Below, piece after piece: positions 43,525 to 55,065 of a stretch of 64,000 nucleotides of DNA. How positions within the stretch are numbered: position 1 is the first letter of the stretch; each line of letters starts with the position of its first letter. The notes below the pieces were generated by a model that was not told the origin of the DNA, did not search any database, and saw nothing but the letters and a program-made list of their open reading frames with translations. Source of the DNA: Tidjanibacter sp. (GTDB lineage: Bacteria > Bacteroidota > Bacteroidia > Bacteroidales > Rikenellaceae); the NCBI GenBank assembly GCA_017503805.1, contig JAFVSJ010000004.1, positions 32,664 to 96,663 on the forward strand. Reading direction: 5' to 3'. The translations under genes and the position numbers were made by a program.

Positions 43525-45087
43525 ATGAACAACGAGGTGAGCATCCTTTGGGTAGACGACGAGGTCGAACTCCTCAAGCCACACATACTCTTCCTCAAAA
43601 GCAAAGGCTACGAGGTCGACACCTGCAACAACGGCTACGATGCCGTAGATATGGCACGCACCACACCCTATGATCTCATCATCCTCGATGAGATGATGCC
43701 GGGACTCACAGGACTCGAAACACTCCCTCAGATAAAAGAGGTGAGACCTTCGACTCCGGTGATTATGGTCACCAAGAGTGAGGAGGAGAACATTATGGAC
43801 AAGGCCATCGGCTCCAAGATTGCCGACTACCTCATAAAACCCGTAAATCCCAATCAGGTACTCCTCTCGATAAAGAAGAATGTCCACCGCGAACAGCTCG
43901 TAACGGAGCAAACCACGGCCGACTACAGAGCCGAGTTCGGACAGATAAGCACCTCGCTCGGAGTGGCCAATACATTTGCCGATTGGTGTGCCATCTACCG
44001 CAAGATAGTCAGCTGGGAGATGGAGCTCACCGAGTCGACCGACAGTTCGATAAAGGATGTGCTCGCCTATCAGAAGAATGAGGCCGGAGTGGAGTTTGGC
44101 AAGTTCATTAAACGCAACTACATAGGTTGGGTAAACTCGTCTGACGACAACCGCCCGACGATGTCGCACACCCTCTTCCGCAACCGCATCATCCCCGAGG
44201 TGGAGGGGGCCAATGGTAAGGTCACACTGCTGTTGATAGACAACTTTCGCTACGACCAATGGCGCACCATTTGGCCGCTTTTGCTCCCCTACTACGACCT
44301 CCACAGCGAGGAGTTCTATTGCAGTATCCTCCCTACAGCCACCCAATATGCTCGCAACGCCATCTTCGCCGGACTTATGCCGCTTGCCATAGATAAGTTG
44401 ATGCCCGACAAGTGGCTCAACGACAACGAAGAGGGTGCCAAAAACAAATACGAAGAGGATTTCTTGCGCCGTCAGCTCTCACGCGCGGGCAAGGATTGGA
44501 AAGTATCATTCGACAAACTCGTCAAGCCCGAAGCGGGTCGCAGGCTGCTGGAGAATTTCGGACGCGTCAAGGAGGCCGACCTCTCGGTAGTGGTCTACAA
44601 CTTCCTCGACATCCTCTCTCACGCACGCACCGAGACGGAGATCATACGCGAACTCACAGAGGATGAGGCAGCATTCCGTTCGCTCACCCGTTCGTGGTTT
44701 GAGCACTCGGAGCTCTTCTCGATGCTGAAGATGCTCTCCGAGGCAGGCCACACCGTCATCGTCACCTCCGACCACGGCACCACCCGAGTGGAAAACCCTG
44801 TGAAGGTGCAGGGCGACCGCGAGACCTCGCCAAACATACGCTACAAAACGGGGCGCAACCTCAACTACAATCCCAAGCAGGTCTTTGAGATTACCCGCCC
44901 GCAGGAGGCGCAACTGCCACAGAGCAACCTGACAAGCAGCTACATATTTGCCCTCGGCAGGGACTTCCTCACCTACCCCACCAATGCCAACCAATTCATC
45001 CGCTACTATCGCGGCACCTTCCAGCACGGCGGCATCTCTATGGAGGAGATGATAGTGCCCTACATAGTGCTCCGCCCAAAGTCGTAG
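43525..45087 (+). CDS. porX: PorX-type response regulator with PglZ domain
   Basis: 520 aa from ATG at 43525 (MNNEVSILWVDDEVELL); the upstream in-frame ATG lies in the previous terminator. A CheY-like receiver (Asp in LIILDEMMPGLTGLETL, Lys in YLIKPVNP) is joined to a PglZ alkaline-phosphatase-like domain with metal-site residues in LLLIDNFRYDQW, PTATQYARNAIF and VTSDHGTTRVENP. PorX with the kinase PorY regulates the type IX secretion system in Porphyromonas, and its PglZ domain acts on nucleotide signals. The start is followed by tsaE, an arrangement usual in Bacteroidales. Confidence 0.93.
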   Translation: MNNEVSILWVDDEVELLKPHILFLKSKGYEVDTCNNGYDAVDMARTTPYDLIILDEMMPGLTGLETLPQIKEVRPSTPVIMVTKSEEENIMDKAIGSKIADYLIKPVNPNQVLLSIKKNVHREQLVTEQTTADYRAEFGQISTSLGVANTFADWCAIYRKIVSWEMELTESTDSSIKDVLAYQKNEAGVEFGKFIKRNYIGWVNSSDDNRPTMSHTLFRNRIIPEVEGANGKVTLLLIDNFRYDQWRTIWPLLLPYYDLHSEEFYCSILPTATQYARNAIFAGLMPLAIDKLMPDKWLNDNEEGAKNKYEEDFLRRQLSRAGKDWKVSFDKLVKPEAGRRLLENFGRVKEADLSVVVYNFLDILSHARTETEIIRELTEDEAAFRSLTRSWFEHSELFSMLKMLSEAGHTVIVTSDHGTTRVENPVKVQGDRETSPNIRYKTGRNLNYNPKQVFEITRPQEAQLPQSNLTSSYIFALGRDFLTYPTNANQFIRYYRGTFQHGGISMEEMIVPYIVLRPKS

Positions 45088-45137
45088 CGGGGAGAGCCCT
45101 CCACAAGTGATAATACCATTCAGACAACACAATAGAA

Positions 45138-45554
45138 ATGAGAGAGATAAACGTAAACGGAATAGGCGACCTACCCGATGCAGCCGAAGAGATACTCGAG
45201 GCACTCGATGGTCGCAATGTGATAGCCTTCTTTGGCCAGATGGGTGCGGGCAAAACCACCCTCATTCGTGAAATATGCGCCAAACTCGGCAGCGAAGATG
45301 TGGTCACATCGCCCACCTTTGCCCTCGTTAACCGCTACAATTCGGCAGACGAACGCCCCATCTACCACTTCGATTTCTACCGCATTGAGCGCCCCGAGGA
45401 GGCCTTCGATATGGGCTACGAGGAGTATTTCTACTCCGAAGGGCTCTGCCTGGTAGAGTGGTCGGAGAAGATTGAGGAGTTGCTGCCCGACGATGTGATG
45501 AAGGTCTGCATTGAGGTGCTCAGCCCAACCAAACGTCACATCATCGTAGACTAA
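45138..45554 (+). CDS. tsaE: tRNA threonylcarbamoyladenosine biosynthesis ATPase TsaE
   Basis: 138 aa. Walker A FGQMGAGKTTL, then VTSPTFALVNRY and Walker B-like HFDFYRIERPEE and LVEWSEKIEELLP, all diagnostic of TsaE (YjeE). It energises the TsaB-TsaD complex that installs t6A37 in ANN-decoding tRNAs. Fifty bases after porX and likely cotranscribed. Confidence 0.95.
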   Translation: MREINVNGIGDLPDAAEEILEALDGRNVIAFFGQMGAGKTTLIREICAKLGSEDVVTSPTFALVNRYNSADERPIYHFDFYRIERPEEAFDMGYEEYFYSEGLCLVEWSEKIEELLPDDVMKVCIEVLSPTKRHIIVD

Positions 45555-45608
45555 CACCATACACCCAAACAATAGAGACAAACCATCTAAACACCCAAAC
45601 GGCACACA

Positions 45609-46214
45609 ATGATAAAGAATGTGATTTTCGACCTCGGAGGCGTAGTGCTCGGCCGCGACTTCAAACGCCTCGGCGAGGTACTCGGCAACACCTTTGCCTT
45701 CATCTCGGCAGACGAGGCCTTCCCCGAGTATTGGAGCGAGTTCGACCGCGGCACCTACACCCGCGAGGAGGTAACCCGTATGTTGGCCGAGGACTACAAC
45801 CTCACCCTCGAGGATGCCAACTCACAAGTGCAGCGCCTGCTGGAGCTATTGCAACCCATCCCCGAGACCGACCTGCTCATCCGTGAGCTCAAGCAGCAGG
45901 GCATACGTTGCTACGTGCTCTCCAATATGTCGAAGGAGTTCTACGCCGAGCTTCTGAAATTTCCCGTCTTTGAGCTCTTCGATGGTGCTGTCATATCCTA
46001 TCAGGAGCGCCTGAACAAGCCCGACAGCCGCATCTATCATACCATCCTCACGCGCTACGGCCTCGTTCCCGAGGAGACCATCTTTGCCGACGACAAGGCT
46101 GCCAACACTGCTGCGGCCGAGGAGTTTGGCATCCACACAGTGACCTACGACTGCAATGGCGACGGCCCCGAGAGAGTGCGCGAGATAGTTCGCCGCGAAA
46201 ACGGTGCAAAATAG
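45609..46214 (+). CDS. HAD-family hydrolase (YihX-like)
   Basis: 201 aa. Motif I FDLGGVVLGRD carries the nucleophile Asp (the usual second Asp of phosphatases is Gly here, as in YihX/epoxide-hydrolase-N-type HADs), motif II VLSNMS, motif III Lys in RLNKPDSRIYH, motif IV FADDKAANTAAAEEFG. Probably a small-molecule phosphatase. Last gene of the porX-tsaE operon, followed by a terminator. Confidence 0.88.
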   Translation: MIKNVIFDLGGVVLGRDFKRLGEVLGNTFAFISADEAFPEYWSEFDRGTYTREEVTRMLAEDYNLTLEDANSQVQRLLELLQPIPETDLLIRELKQQGIRCYVLSNMSKEFYAELLKFPVFELFDGAVISYQERLNKPDSRIYHTILTRYGLVPEETIFADDKAANTAAAEEFGIHTVTYDCNGDGPERVREIVRRENGAK

Positions 46215-46269
46215 CAGCTATGGAGAGTGGCCGGCACTCACGTCGCCACAATCATCGTTGCACCACAAC

Positions 46270-46300
46270 AAAAAACCGCCCTTGTGGGGCGGTTTTTTAT
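46270..46300. terminator. Bidirectional terminator
   Basis: AAAAAACCGCCC (46270-46281) and GGGCGGTTTTTT (46287-46298) form a stem with T-runs on both strands, between convergent genes. Confidence 0.9.
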
Positions 46301-46322
46301 TAATCTGCGTGTGGTGCTCCAT

Positions 46323-47504
46323 TTAGAAGAGCACGTCACCGTCGTCGAGAATCTGAGTCATACAGTGAGCCGCACCGTAGCCCTTGGTAAGGTTGGTGAG
46401 GGGCACCCAAGTAACATCCACAAAGTTGGCCTTGAAAGCCTCCTGAAGTTCTACCGACTGACCTGCAACGGCCATAATCTTGCGAGGAGCTACATTGAGG
46501 AAGTTGTTGGCGTAGGTAAGTTCATCGCTACGCTGGATGGGGATAACCTTCATCTTCAGTTCGTCCTCAATGAAATCGACAAACGAGATGTCGCTGAAGG
46601 CCTTGTGATAGGGCTCCGAGGGTGACTCGCGCTCCCAGATGTCGATCTTCAGATACTGAGGATCACCCTTGGCGGCCAGATAGCGTGCCTCGGAGAGGGT
46701 GCAGAGGTCGCGGTCGATGATGTTGAAGTAGGTGTCGAGGTGCATCTGCTCCTGCTCTCCCCAAATATCTTTCACAACCACCACTTTGTTGGCTCCGAGC
46801 AAGTCATGCTCCATAAGTTGGTCGATGGCAGCCTGCGTGGTACGCAGACCTCGACCAATGAAGGCGTAGTCGCCGAAGGGGAGGAAGTCGCCACCCTCAA
46901 GGTAGGCATCTTCGCCCTCGATGTGGTAGATGGGAGGGAAGCCAATCTTATTGAGGCAGAACTCTGCAATCTCACACTCGAGCTGACGCTGTGCGGAGTT
47001 CATACGGCCGATGACTATACCCTTGGCGGTAGAAATCATCTGGTCACGCATAAAGAAGATGTTCATAATGGGCCTCTGGATGTAGGTGGCTGCAAAGCCG
47101 GTATTGCTCTCGGTGTAGGAGAGGACTATCTCGGGCTGGAGCATAATCATCTTCACGAGATCCTTGGGGTGTGCGCGGTCTACAATCATCTTTTTATAGC
47201 GTTCCTGCGCTTTGGCCTCGTCGGGGATGTTGGAGGTGTTGTAGGTGAGGAATCGCGATGCGAAAGCCCTCAAGTCGTTGAGTTCTTTACCCTCTACGGG
47301 GCGACCCTCTTTATCGAGAGTACCTTCGAGGAGAATCTGCCTTACGGTAAGCACCTTGGCACCGAAACGCTCGAGAGCGGCGCGGTAGGCAGCGTGTTCT
47401 TTGGCAGCGAGCTCGATGTCGAAGTAGTCCGAGAAGAGCGCTGCATCGGGGTGCATCACACCGAGGAAAAGTTCATCGGTGGGTTCGTGCATTAAGATTA
47501 TCAT
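46323..47504 (-). CDS. Arginine deiminase family protein
   Basis: 393 aa. Guanidino-group-modifying fold with IFFMRDQ, the acidic pair in LEGGDFLPFG, catalytic His in QMHLDTYFNI and catalytic Cys in YGAAHCMTQ near the C-terminus. This fits arginine deiminases (arginine to citrulline plus ammonia), here without the neighbouring carbamate kinase or ornithine carbamoyltransferase genes of a full ADI pathway. Substrate identity is therefore a family-level guess. Confidence 0.87.
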   Translation of the reverse strand: MIILMHEPTDELFLGVMHPDAALFSDYFDIELAAKEHAAYRAALERFGAKVLTVRQILLEGTLDKEGRPVEGKELNDLRAFASRFLTYNTSNIPDEAKAQERYKKMIVDRAHPKDLVKMIMLQPEIVLSYTESNTGFAATYIQRPIMNIFFMRDQMISTAKGIVIGRMNSAQRQLECEIAEFCLNKIGFPPIYHIEGEDAYLEGGDFLPFGDYAFIGRGLRTTQAAIDQLMEHDLLGANKVVVVKDIWGEQEQMHLDTYFNIIDRDLCTLSEARYLAAKGDPQYLKIDIWERESPSEPYHKAFSDISFVDFIEDELKMKVIPIQRSDELTYANNFLNVAPRKIMAVAGQSVELQEAFKANFVDVTWVPLTNLTKGYGAAHCMTQILDDGDVLF

Positions 47505-47574
47505 AGTTCAAACAGGTTTGTGTCGTTATGTTGATTCTCAAAGATAGTAATTTTTCTCCAAATCAAAAAAAATT

Positions 47575-48114
47575 CTACCTCGGAAGATAAGTTTTAAGTC
47601 TTTTTTGGAGTTCTTTTTCCATTCCGCCCGTATGTTTGTTGACCAAAGCGTGGAACTCGGCCGAGTGGTTGTGGTGAACTGTGTGGCAGAGTTCGTGGAT
47701 GCAGACAAACTCAATCAGCTCATCGGGCAGGGCTGCCAGAAAGAGCGAAAGCGAGATGTTACCCTCACGGGTACAGCTCCCCCAACGTGAGTGAGTCTTA
47801 CGCACCGTGACCTTGCCATAGCGGAGTCCCGTACGTCTCGATGCCGCATCGAGCATTGCAGGTAGTTTCACCTTGGCCACCTTGCGAAGAGCCTCTATCT
47901 GCTCCTCACTTCGCGGCGGATGTTGCTCTCGGCGGTGGCGCACCCTCTCGAGCGCACTCTCAATCCACTCCCTGCGTCCTTCAGCCCAACGGAGTGCAGC
48001 CGCTTTGGATTGCCACCACGGGATAGTGAGCCTTACCTCCCCGGCGGGTGTCACTCGCAGCGATATGCGACGCGCCCTGCGGCTCCTCACGACCTCTATA
48101 TTGTACTCTCCCAC
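47575..48114 (-). CDS. YgjP-like (DUF45) zinc metallopeptidase-fold protein
   Basis: 179 aa. Zinc motif CIHELCHTVHHNHSAEFH with preceding TVRKTHSRWGSCTREGNISLSLFLAALP identifies the YgjP/SprT-like DUF45 family. The start codon is GTG at 48114, 25 bases after rlmB. Biochemical role in this lineage is unsettled. Likely the last gene of the rlmB transcript. Confidence 0.87.
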   Translation of the reverse strand: MGEYNIEVVRSRRARRISLRVTPAGEVRLTIPWWQSKAAALRWAEGRREWIESALERVRHRREQHPPRSEEQIEALRKVAKVKLPAMLDAASRRTGLRYGKVTVRKTHSRWGSCTREGNISLSLFLAALPDELIEFVCIHELCHTVHHNHSAEFHALVNKHTGGMEKELQKRLKTYLPR

Positions 48115-48139
48115 TCTCCGGCCTCCTGCTACACTATCT

Positions 48140-49075
48140 CTACTCCCTGCAGAAACGCTGACGCACCGTCTCGAAGAGCATCACTGCAGCTGCTGCCGAT
48201 ACATTGAGCGACTCGATGGCTCCGACCATTGGGATGGCAGCCTTGCAGTCGCAGAGTTTCAGCACCTCCTTGCTGATACCCGTCTCCTCATTACCCATAA
48301 CGAGTACGGTAGGGCCTGTCAGGTCGGCATCGAAGAGGAGGGTATCGGCCTTCTCGGTGGCTGCCACTATCTTCATACCGGCCTGTGCAAGAGTCTTGAG
48401 CGTATTGCGGATGCTACCGGCACGATGTACGGGGATGCGAGTGAGAGCACCTGCCGACGAGCGTATGGCATCTGCATTCACGGGTGCGGAGTTCTTCAGA
48501 GGGCAGATGAGTCCGTGGGCACCTGCGCACTCGGCCGAACGGGCAATCGCACCGAAGTTCCTCACATCCGTAACACCATCGAAGACCACTATGAGAGCCT
48601 GCTCATCCTCGGGAATGCGGTCGAGGATATCCTCCAACTCCACATAGGCGATGGGGGCTATGACAGCCACCACACCCTGATGATTACCTCTTGTGAGTCG
48701 GTTGAGTTTCTCGACGGGCACCTCTTGATAGCGGATGCGGCTACGGTAACATAGGTCCTTGAGATCGGCCATAAGTTGGCCCTCAGCACCCTTCTTGACG
48801 TAGAGTTTCTCTATCTGCTTATCGGTCTCGATGGCCTCAATCACGGGGCGAAGTCCATAGACCAGATTCTCCTCCGAGGGGCGTGGTTTGCGCTCCCTCG
48901 CCTCCTCGCCACGAGAGCGACTCTCGGAGCGCTGACGATTCTCGGGGCGAGCAGGGCGTGTACGCTCCTCCCAATTCAGATCGCGCGCCTCCACATACTC
49001 GGGCTCTGCATCCATAGGGGTTGCAACCTGCTTGGTCCTCACCCTCTTATCCTTCAAAAATTGGCTATTGTCCAT
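48140..49075 (-). CDS. rlmB: 23S rRNA 2'-O-ribose methyltransferase RlmB-like
   Basis: 311 aa. A 65-residue charged, disordered N-terminal extension (RTRPARPENRQRSESRSRGEE) precedes the RlmB substrate domain (VYGLRPVIEAIETDKQIEKLYVKKGAEG). The SPOUT knot motifs are VVFDGVTDVRNFGAIARSAECAGAHGLI, VLVMGNEETGIS and IPMVGAIESLNVSAAAAVMLFE. RlmB modifies G2251 of 23S rRNA; assignment to that site is by similarity. The extension is unusual in length. Confidence 0.9.
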   Translation of the reverse strand: MDNSQFLKDKRVRTKQVATPMDAEPEYVEARDLNWEERTRPARPENRQRSESRSRGEEARERKPRPSEENLVYGLRPVIEAIETDKQIEKLYVKKGAEGQLMADLKDLCYRSRIRYQEVPVEKLNRLTRGNHQGVVAVIAPIAYVELEDILDRIPEDEQALIVVFDGVTDVRNFGAIARSAECAGAHGLICPLKNSAPVNADAIRSSAGALTRIPVHRAGSIRNTLKTLAQAGMKIVAATEKADTLLFDADLTGPTVLVMGNEETGISKEVLKLCDCKAAIPMVGAIESLNVSAAAAVMLFETVRQRFCRE

Positions 49076-49151
49076 AGTTTTGCGTTATGTCGTACGTTGT
49101 TTTCTCAATCATTTTTGGCCTCGGTCGGGACACTTGACCGCACCTCACCCG

Positions 49152-51095
<1,944 letters not shown>

Positions 51096-51199
51096 GATTA
51101 TTCCTTCTCTCTTTTATTTATTCGTCTCTATTCTTTTTGGGGGCATACTCACGGTTGTGGAGAGCCTCCCCACAGCTCCTCGCCCCCTTGTGCGCACCT

Positions 51200-51850
51200 C
51201 TATGCCTCAAGGATAGCCACTATCTCTGCCTCGGGGTCGGCCGCCTTAAACACGGCACTACCAGCAACAAGAGCATCGCAACCAGCCTCGTAGAGTTCTC
51301 TTGCATTATGGCGGCTCACACCTCCATCAATCTCGATTATCGTATTGAGTCCCTTGCGGTTGGCCATAGCCCTCAACTCGGCCACTTTCTCGGTGCTACC
51401 CTCTATGAAGCTCTGGCCACCGAAGCCGGGCTCCACACTCATAATGAGCACCAAGTCAACCAACGGGAGAATATCCTCCAGAACCGAAACGGGGGTTTTG
51501 GGTTTGATGGAGATGCCCACCTTCACACCCTTCTCACGGATGAGGTCGATACATTTCTGCACATCCTCTGTGGCCTCATAGTGGAAGGTTACAAGGTCGG
51601 CACCCGCATCGGCAAAGCGACCCACATATTTCTCGGGCTCGACAATCATCAAGTGCACATCCATAAACTTATCGGTCGCCTCCGTAATAGCCTTCAGCAC
51701 CGGAAAACCGAAGGAGATATTGGGAACGAAAACACCGTCCATAACATCTATGTGTACCCATTCGGCTGCACTGCGGTCAATCATTTTGGTATCCCTCTCG
51801 AGGTGTCCGAAGTCGGCCGAGAGCATTGAGGGCGAAACAATACGTGCCAT
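51200..51850 (-). CDS. rpe: Ribulose-phosphate 3-epimerase
   Basis: 216 aa TIM barrel. Key segments are IVSPSMLSADFGHLERDTKMID, VHIDVMDGVFVPNISFG, DVHLMIVEPEKYV, LIMSVEPGFGGQSF and IEIDGGVSRHNARELYEAGCDALVAGSAVF, with all metal ligands present. It interconverts ribulose 5-phosphate and xylulose 5-phosphate in the pentose phosphate pathway. Lies 104 bases after the ABC-F gene on the same strand. Confidence 0.97.
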   Translation of the reverse strand: MARIVSPSMLSADFGHLERDTKMIDRSAAEWVHIDVMDGVFVPNISFGFPVLKAITEATDKFMDVHLMIVEPEKYVGRFADAGADLVTFHYEATEDVQKCIDLIREKGVKVGISIKPKTPVSVLEDILPLVDLVLIMSVEPGFGGQSFIEGSTEKVAELRAMANRKGLNTIIEIDGGVSRHNARELYEAGCDALVAGSAVFKAADPEAEIVAILEA

Positions 51851-51930
51851 AATTATTGTATCTGTTTTAGGAGTTATTAGATTGTTTTGTTTTAAGGTCT
51901 TATTTATCGGCGGGCAGGGATTCTCCCGGA

Positions 51931-52500
51931 CTATTTCTTGCGGTGATTGTGCGAGTTCATAGTGCGCTCGATGCCGATGGTGGTAAAGTCCTTAATGGCA
52001 GCCACAGCAGCATCGACCATCTTATCGAACTCCACCCTCTCCTCGGCCGAGAGTTTACCCAGCACAAAGTCAATCTGGTGACCCTGTGGGAAGTCACCGC
52101 CCACACCCATACGGATGCGTGCATAGTTGCCACCGCCGCAAAGCGCATCAATATTTTTCAGTCCGTTGTGGCCACCATCACTACCCTTGGCGCGGATGCG
52201 GAGTGTGCCCACGGGGATGGCAATATCATCCACGATGACAATGATATTCTCCTTGGCCACATTCTCCTTGTCCATCCAGTACCTCACAGCCTTGCCGCTG
52301 AGGTTCATATAGGTAGAGGGTTTGATGACCACCAGAGTGCGCCCTTTCCACCTCACCTCCGCCTTGGAGGCGTAGCGGTCGGGGGCAAAAGAGCCATCGG
52401 CACCTGCCACCAACTTATCGACAACATCGAATCCGGCATTATGACGAGTGCCCTCATATTCGGCACCAATATTTCCGAGTCCTACTACAAGATATTTCAT
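51931..52500 (-). CDS. pth: Peptidyl-tRNA hydrolase
   Basis: 189 aa from ATG at 52500 (MKYLVVGLGNIGAEYEGTRHNAGF). Catalytic residues are in TRHNAGFDVVD, KPSTYMNLSG and VDDIAIPVGTLRIRAKGSDGGHNGLK. It recycles peptidyl-tRNAs. An extended frame upstream contains other ATGs at 52557 and 52533, but the promoter element TATCTTTG on the minus strand (52569-52562) puts the transcript start near 52555, which rules out 52557. The gene is thus separate from the symporter upstream. Confidence 0.95.
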   Translation of the reverse strand: MKYLVVGLGNIGAEYEGTRHNAGFDVVDKLVAGADGSFAPDRYASKAEVRWKGRTLVVIKPSTYMNLSGKAVRYWMDKENVAKENIIVIVDDIAIPVGTLRIRAKGSDGGHNGLKNIDALCGGGNYARIRMGVGGDFPQGHQIDFVLGKLSAEERVEFDKMVDAAVAAIKDFTTIGIERTMNSHNHRKK

Positions 52501-52561
52501 ACCATCGGGCTCCTTTGGGGCGGAGCAAAACATTTTTTTGATTAACCTGCCAAACATCCCA

Positions 52562-52569
52562 CAAAGATA
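52562..52569 (-). promoter_or_regulatory. Predicted -7 element of pth
   Basis: CAAAGATA reads TATCTTTG on the minus strand, matching TAnnTTTG; this decides the pth start. Confidence 0.65.
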
Positions 52570-52639
52570 CCTATTTTGTATCGAAACAACAAGCGACAAC
52601 CCCCAAAGGAGTTGTCGCTCATCGACTTTTTTACGACAC

Positions 52640-53899
52640 CTATGCCTTTGTGGGCTGGTGTTTATACTTAAAGATGATGGCAAAGAGGATGGCCACAACA
52701 AGTGCGTAGGCGGCAAAGATATACCACGCTGTGCTCCAACCACCAACCTGCTCGGCTGCGGGAAGGCTATAGACACACTTGTTTACAACAGCCTGTGCGG
52801 AGAGGGTACCGATGGTGGCACCAAATCCGTTGGTCATCATCATAAAGAGTCCTTGTGCGCTCGAGCGTATCTCGGGTTTGGTCTCCTGATCGACATAGAG
52901 CGAGCCGCTCACGTTGAAGAAGTCGAATGCCACACCGTAGACAATCATCGAGAGGATGAACATCCACACACCACCGCCGGGGTTACCCGCACCGAAGAAA
53001 CCGAAACGGAACACCCAAGCCATCATAGCGATGAGCATCACCTTCTTGATACCGAACTTACGCAGGCAGAAGGGGATGAGCAGGATGCAGAGGGTCTCAC
53101 TCACCTGCGAGAGGGAGATGAGTGCATTGGCGTGGTTGGCACCAAAGGTATTGGCAAACTCGGGGATATCCCTGAAGCTGGTGATGAAGGGGTTGGCAAA
53201 GCCGTTGGTAATCTGCAACGAGACACCCAAGAGCATCGAGAAGATGAAGAAGATGGCCATCTTCTTCTCCTTGAAGAGCGAGAAGGCCCTCAAACCGAGG
53301 GTATCCACCAGCGATTTCTTCTCCACCTGTTTATTCACCTTGCAAGCAGGCAATGTGAGGGCATAGATGCAGAGCACCAGGCCGAGCGCACCCGAGAATA
53401 CGAGCTGTTTGGCATTGGTCATAAAGCCCAGACCATCGGTGAGAAGCATCGCGCAGATGAAGCCCACGGTACCGAATACACGGATAGGGGGGAATGCCTT
53501 GACGGTATCCAGACCTGCACCGTTGAGTGCCGAGTATGCCACCGAGTTGGAGAGCGCCAAGGTGGGCATATAGAATGCCACACTGAGCGAGTAGAGTGTA
53601 AAGAGTGTGCCAAAGGTCGGCTCTGGTGTAGAAAGACCATACATACCCGCAGCAAGCATCAGCGCACCTGCCAGACCGTGACAGAGGCTCAAGACCTTCT
53701 GTGCAGGGATCCAGCGGTCGGCAACGATACCCACAAGGGTGGGCATAAAGATCGAAACCACGCCCTGAATAGCGTAGAACCAACCGATATTCTCGGCCAT
53801 ACCCACAGTCACCAGATAGGAGCCCATACTTGTAAGGTAGGCACCCCAGACTGCAAACTGCAGGAAGTTCATAATAATCAATCTGATTTTCAGTTTCAT
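52640..53899 (-). CDS. MFS nucleoside:proton symporter (NupG/NUC_H family)
   Basis: 419 aa with about 12 membrane helices. The N-terminal FLQFAVWGAYLTSMGSYL and WFYAIQGVVSIFMPTLVGIVADRWIPAQKVL, and the central LLIPFCLRKFGIKKVMLIAMMAWVFRFGFF and VDQETKPEIRSSAQGLFMMMTNGFG, fit the NupG-type symporters. It imports nucleosides with protons. TACCTTTG on the minus strand at 53980-53973 is a likely promoter. Confidence 0.9.
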   Translation of the reverse strand: MKLKIRLIIMNFLQFAVWGAYLTSMGSYLVTVGMAENIGWFYAIQGVVSIFMPTLVGIVADRWIPAQKVLSLCHGLAGALMLAAGMYGLSTPEPTFGTLFTLYSLSVAFYMPTLALSNSVAYSALNGAGLDTVKAFPPIRVFGTVGFICAMLLTDGLGFMTNAKQLVFSGALGLVLCIYALTLPACKVNKQVEKKSLVDTLGLRAFSLFKEKKMAIFFIFSMLLGVSLQITNGFANPFITSFRDIPEFANTFGANHANALISLSQVSETLCILLIPFCLRKFGIKKVMLIAMMAWVFRFGFFGAGNPGGGVWMFILSMIVYGVAFDFFNVSGSLYVDQETKPEIRSSAQGLFMMMTNGFGATIGTLSAQAVVNKCVYSLPAAEQVGGWSTAWYIFAAYALVVAILFAIIFKYKHQPTKA

Positions 53900-54090
53900 A
53901 CCATTCTTTATTATAAAAAATTATCTGTTTTGTGTTTTCCTTCTTTCACCTTTCGTTCCAAATCGGCATTCGCAAAGGTATAAATTTCTCTCGAGAATCA
54001 TCCTCCGCCAACAGAAAAACATCACCATTAGAGCAAAATAGATTCAAGTATAGTCAATCGCTTTCTTCCCGCACTCCACGCTCTCGATTG

Positions 54091-55053
54091 CTACATCAAC
54101 CCCCAAAAGTCGAGAGCGGAAACAACCGTAGCTATCAAACCGAGGAAGAACGAAACGATACCTATGTTTTCAAGTATCTTGCTCTTACGAATCTCATCAT
54201 CGGTCTTGTAGAGTATCTTACCCTTAATATCATCTACACCATCCTCATAAGCGACAACATCGTGCTTAATAGACCTCATTGCTTGAATCAGATGGTCGAG
54301 TTGCAACTTGAGTTCCGAGCGACCTTTGCTCTCACACTCGTGTACGTCGTCGACAAGATTGGTTATCATCGCACTAAAGAAGCGAGAAAGTTTATGTGGT
54401 GTGAGTTGGTCGAGAGTGTCGAGCCGCTTGGTTATGGCATAGTCAACATTGATATCGGTGTGAAGTGTGGGCGAGAAACGATAGCTGTAGCACTCGAGTT
54501 CGTGAGCATAAGCCTCCAGCTCCACAAGCATAAATGGCGGAGGGGTTTTATCATTGATTGTCAGCGCGTGGAAACGTATGTAGCGCATCGGAATCGGCGA
54601 AGAGAGGTCGAGTCGTTGCCATCCGCAGTAGCCCTCGCGAAAAGTGTCGAAGAGCACTCGCCAACGCTCACCATCTTCCGAGACAAGGATTCGGTATTGA
54701 TACTTTCGGTTGCAGTTTTCACTCTTGTCGCCTCCACAATTATCCCACAGCAGAAACTGGAGTGTCTGCACCGACTGGATTTGTTCCAGGTCGAGAGTGA
54801 TTGTCCCGGGAGCCAACACCGAGACATAGCCTACATATTCATTATAGTCTCTCACATTGCCATCAGTCAGGGTGAAATGCCCCATACCGTCGGGATTGTG
54901 CACTTTGCAACATTTCCCCCTCTCGGGGCACTCGCGACAGGCCATAAATGGAAGCCCTTGGGAGTTACGATTGGGTTTGTAACAGACCTCTTCGAGTATT
55001 CGTTTGCCAGCCGCAAGATTGGGATTGGCTCTGGCTATCAATTTGTCGTTCAT
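54091..55053 (-). CDS. Discoidin-like (F5/8 type C) protein with C-terminal membrane anchor, copy 1
   Basis: 320 aa. Residues 8-170 look like an F5/8 type C domain: NPNLAAGKRILEE, a Cys-rich insert (CRECPERGKCCKVHNPDG), LAPGTITLDLEQIQSVQTLQFLLW, WRVLFDTFREGYCGWQRLDLSSPIPMRYIRFHAL. A helical linker (about 190-290) leads to one C-terminal transmembrane helix (IGIVSFFLGLIATVVSALDFWGLM). There is no signal peptide, so the domain should face the cytoplasm. It is a paralogue of the gene 12 bases upstream, which lies further right on this minus-strand pair. Function unknown. Confidence 0.7.
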   Translation of the reverse strand: MNDKLIARANPNLAAGKRILEEVCYKPNRNSQGLPFMACRECPERGKCCKVHNPDGMGHFTLTDGNVRDYNEYVGYVSVLAPGTITLDLEQIQSVQTLQFLLWDNCGGDKSENCNRKYQYRILVSEDGERWRVLFDTFREGYCGWQRLDLSSPIPMRYIRFHALTINDKTPPPFMLVELEAYAHELECYSYRFSPTLHTDINVDYAITKRLDTLDQLTPHKLSRFFSAMITNLVDDVHECESKGRSELKLQLDHLIQAMRSIKHDVVAYEDGVDDIKGKILYKTDDEIRKSKILENIGIVSFFLGLIATVVSALDFWGLM

Positions 55054-55065
55054 ATCCTATTATCA

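Noticed and set aside
52501-52776. 92-residue N-terminal extension of Pth
   Set aside because: Overlaps the end of the symporter gene and lies at or upstream of the predicted pth promoter.
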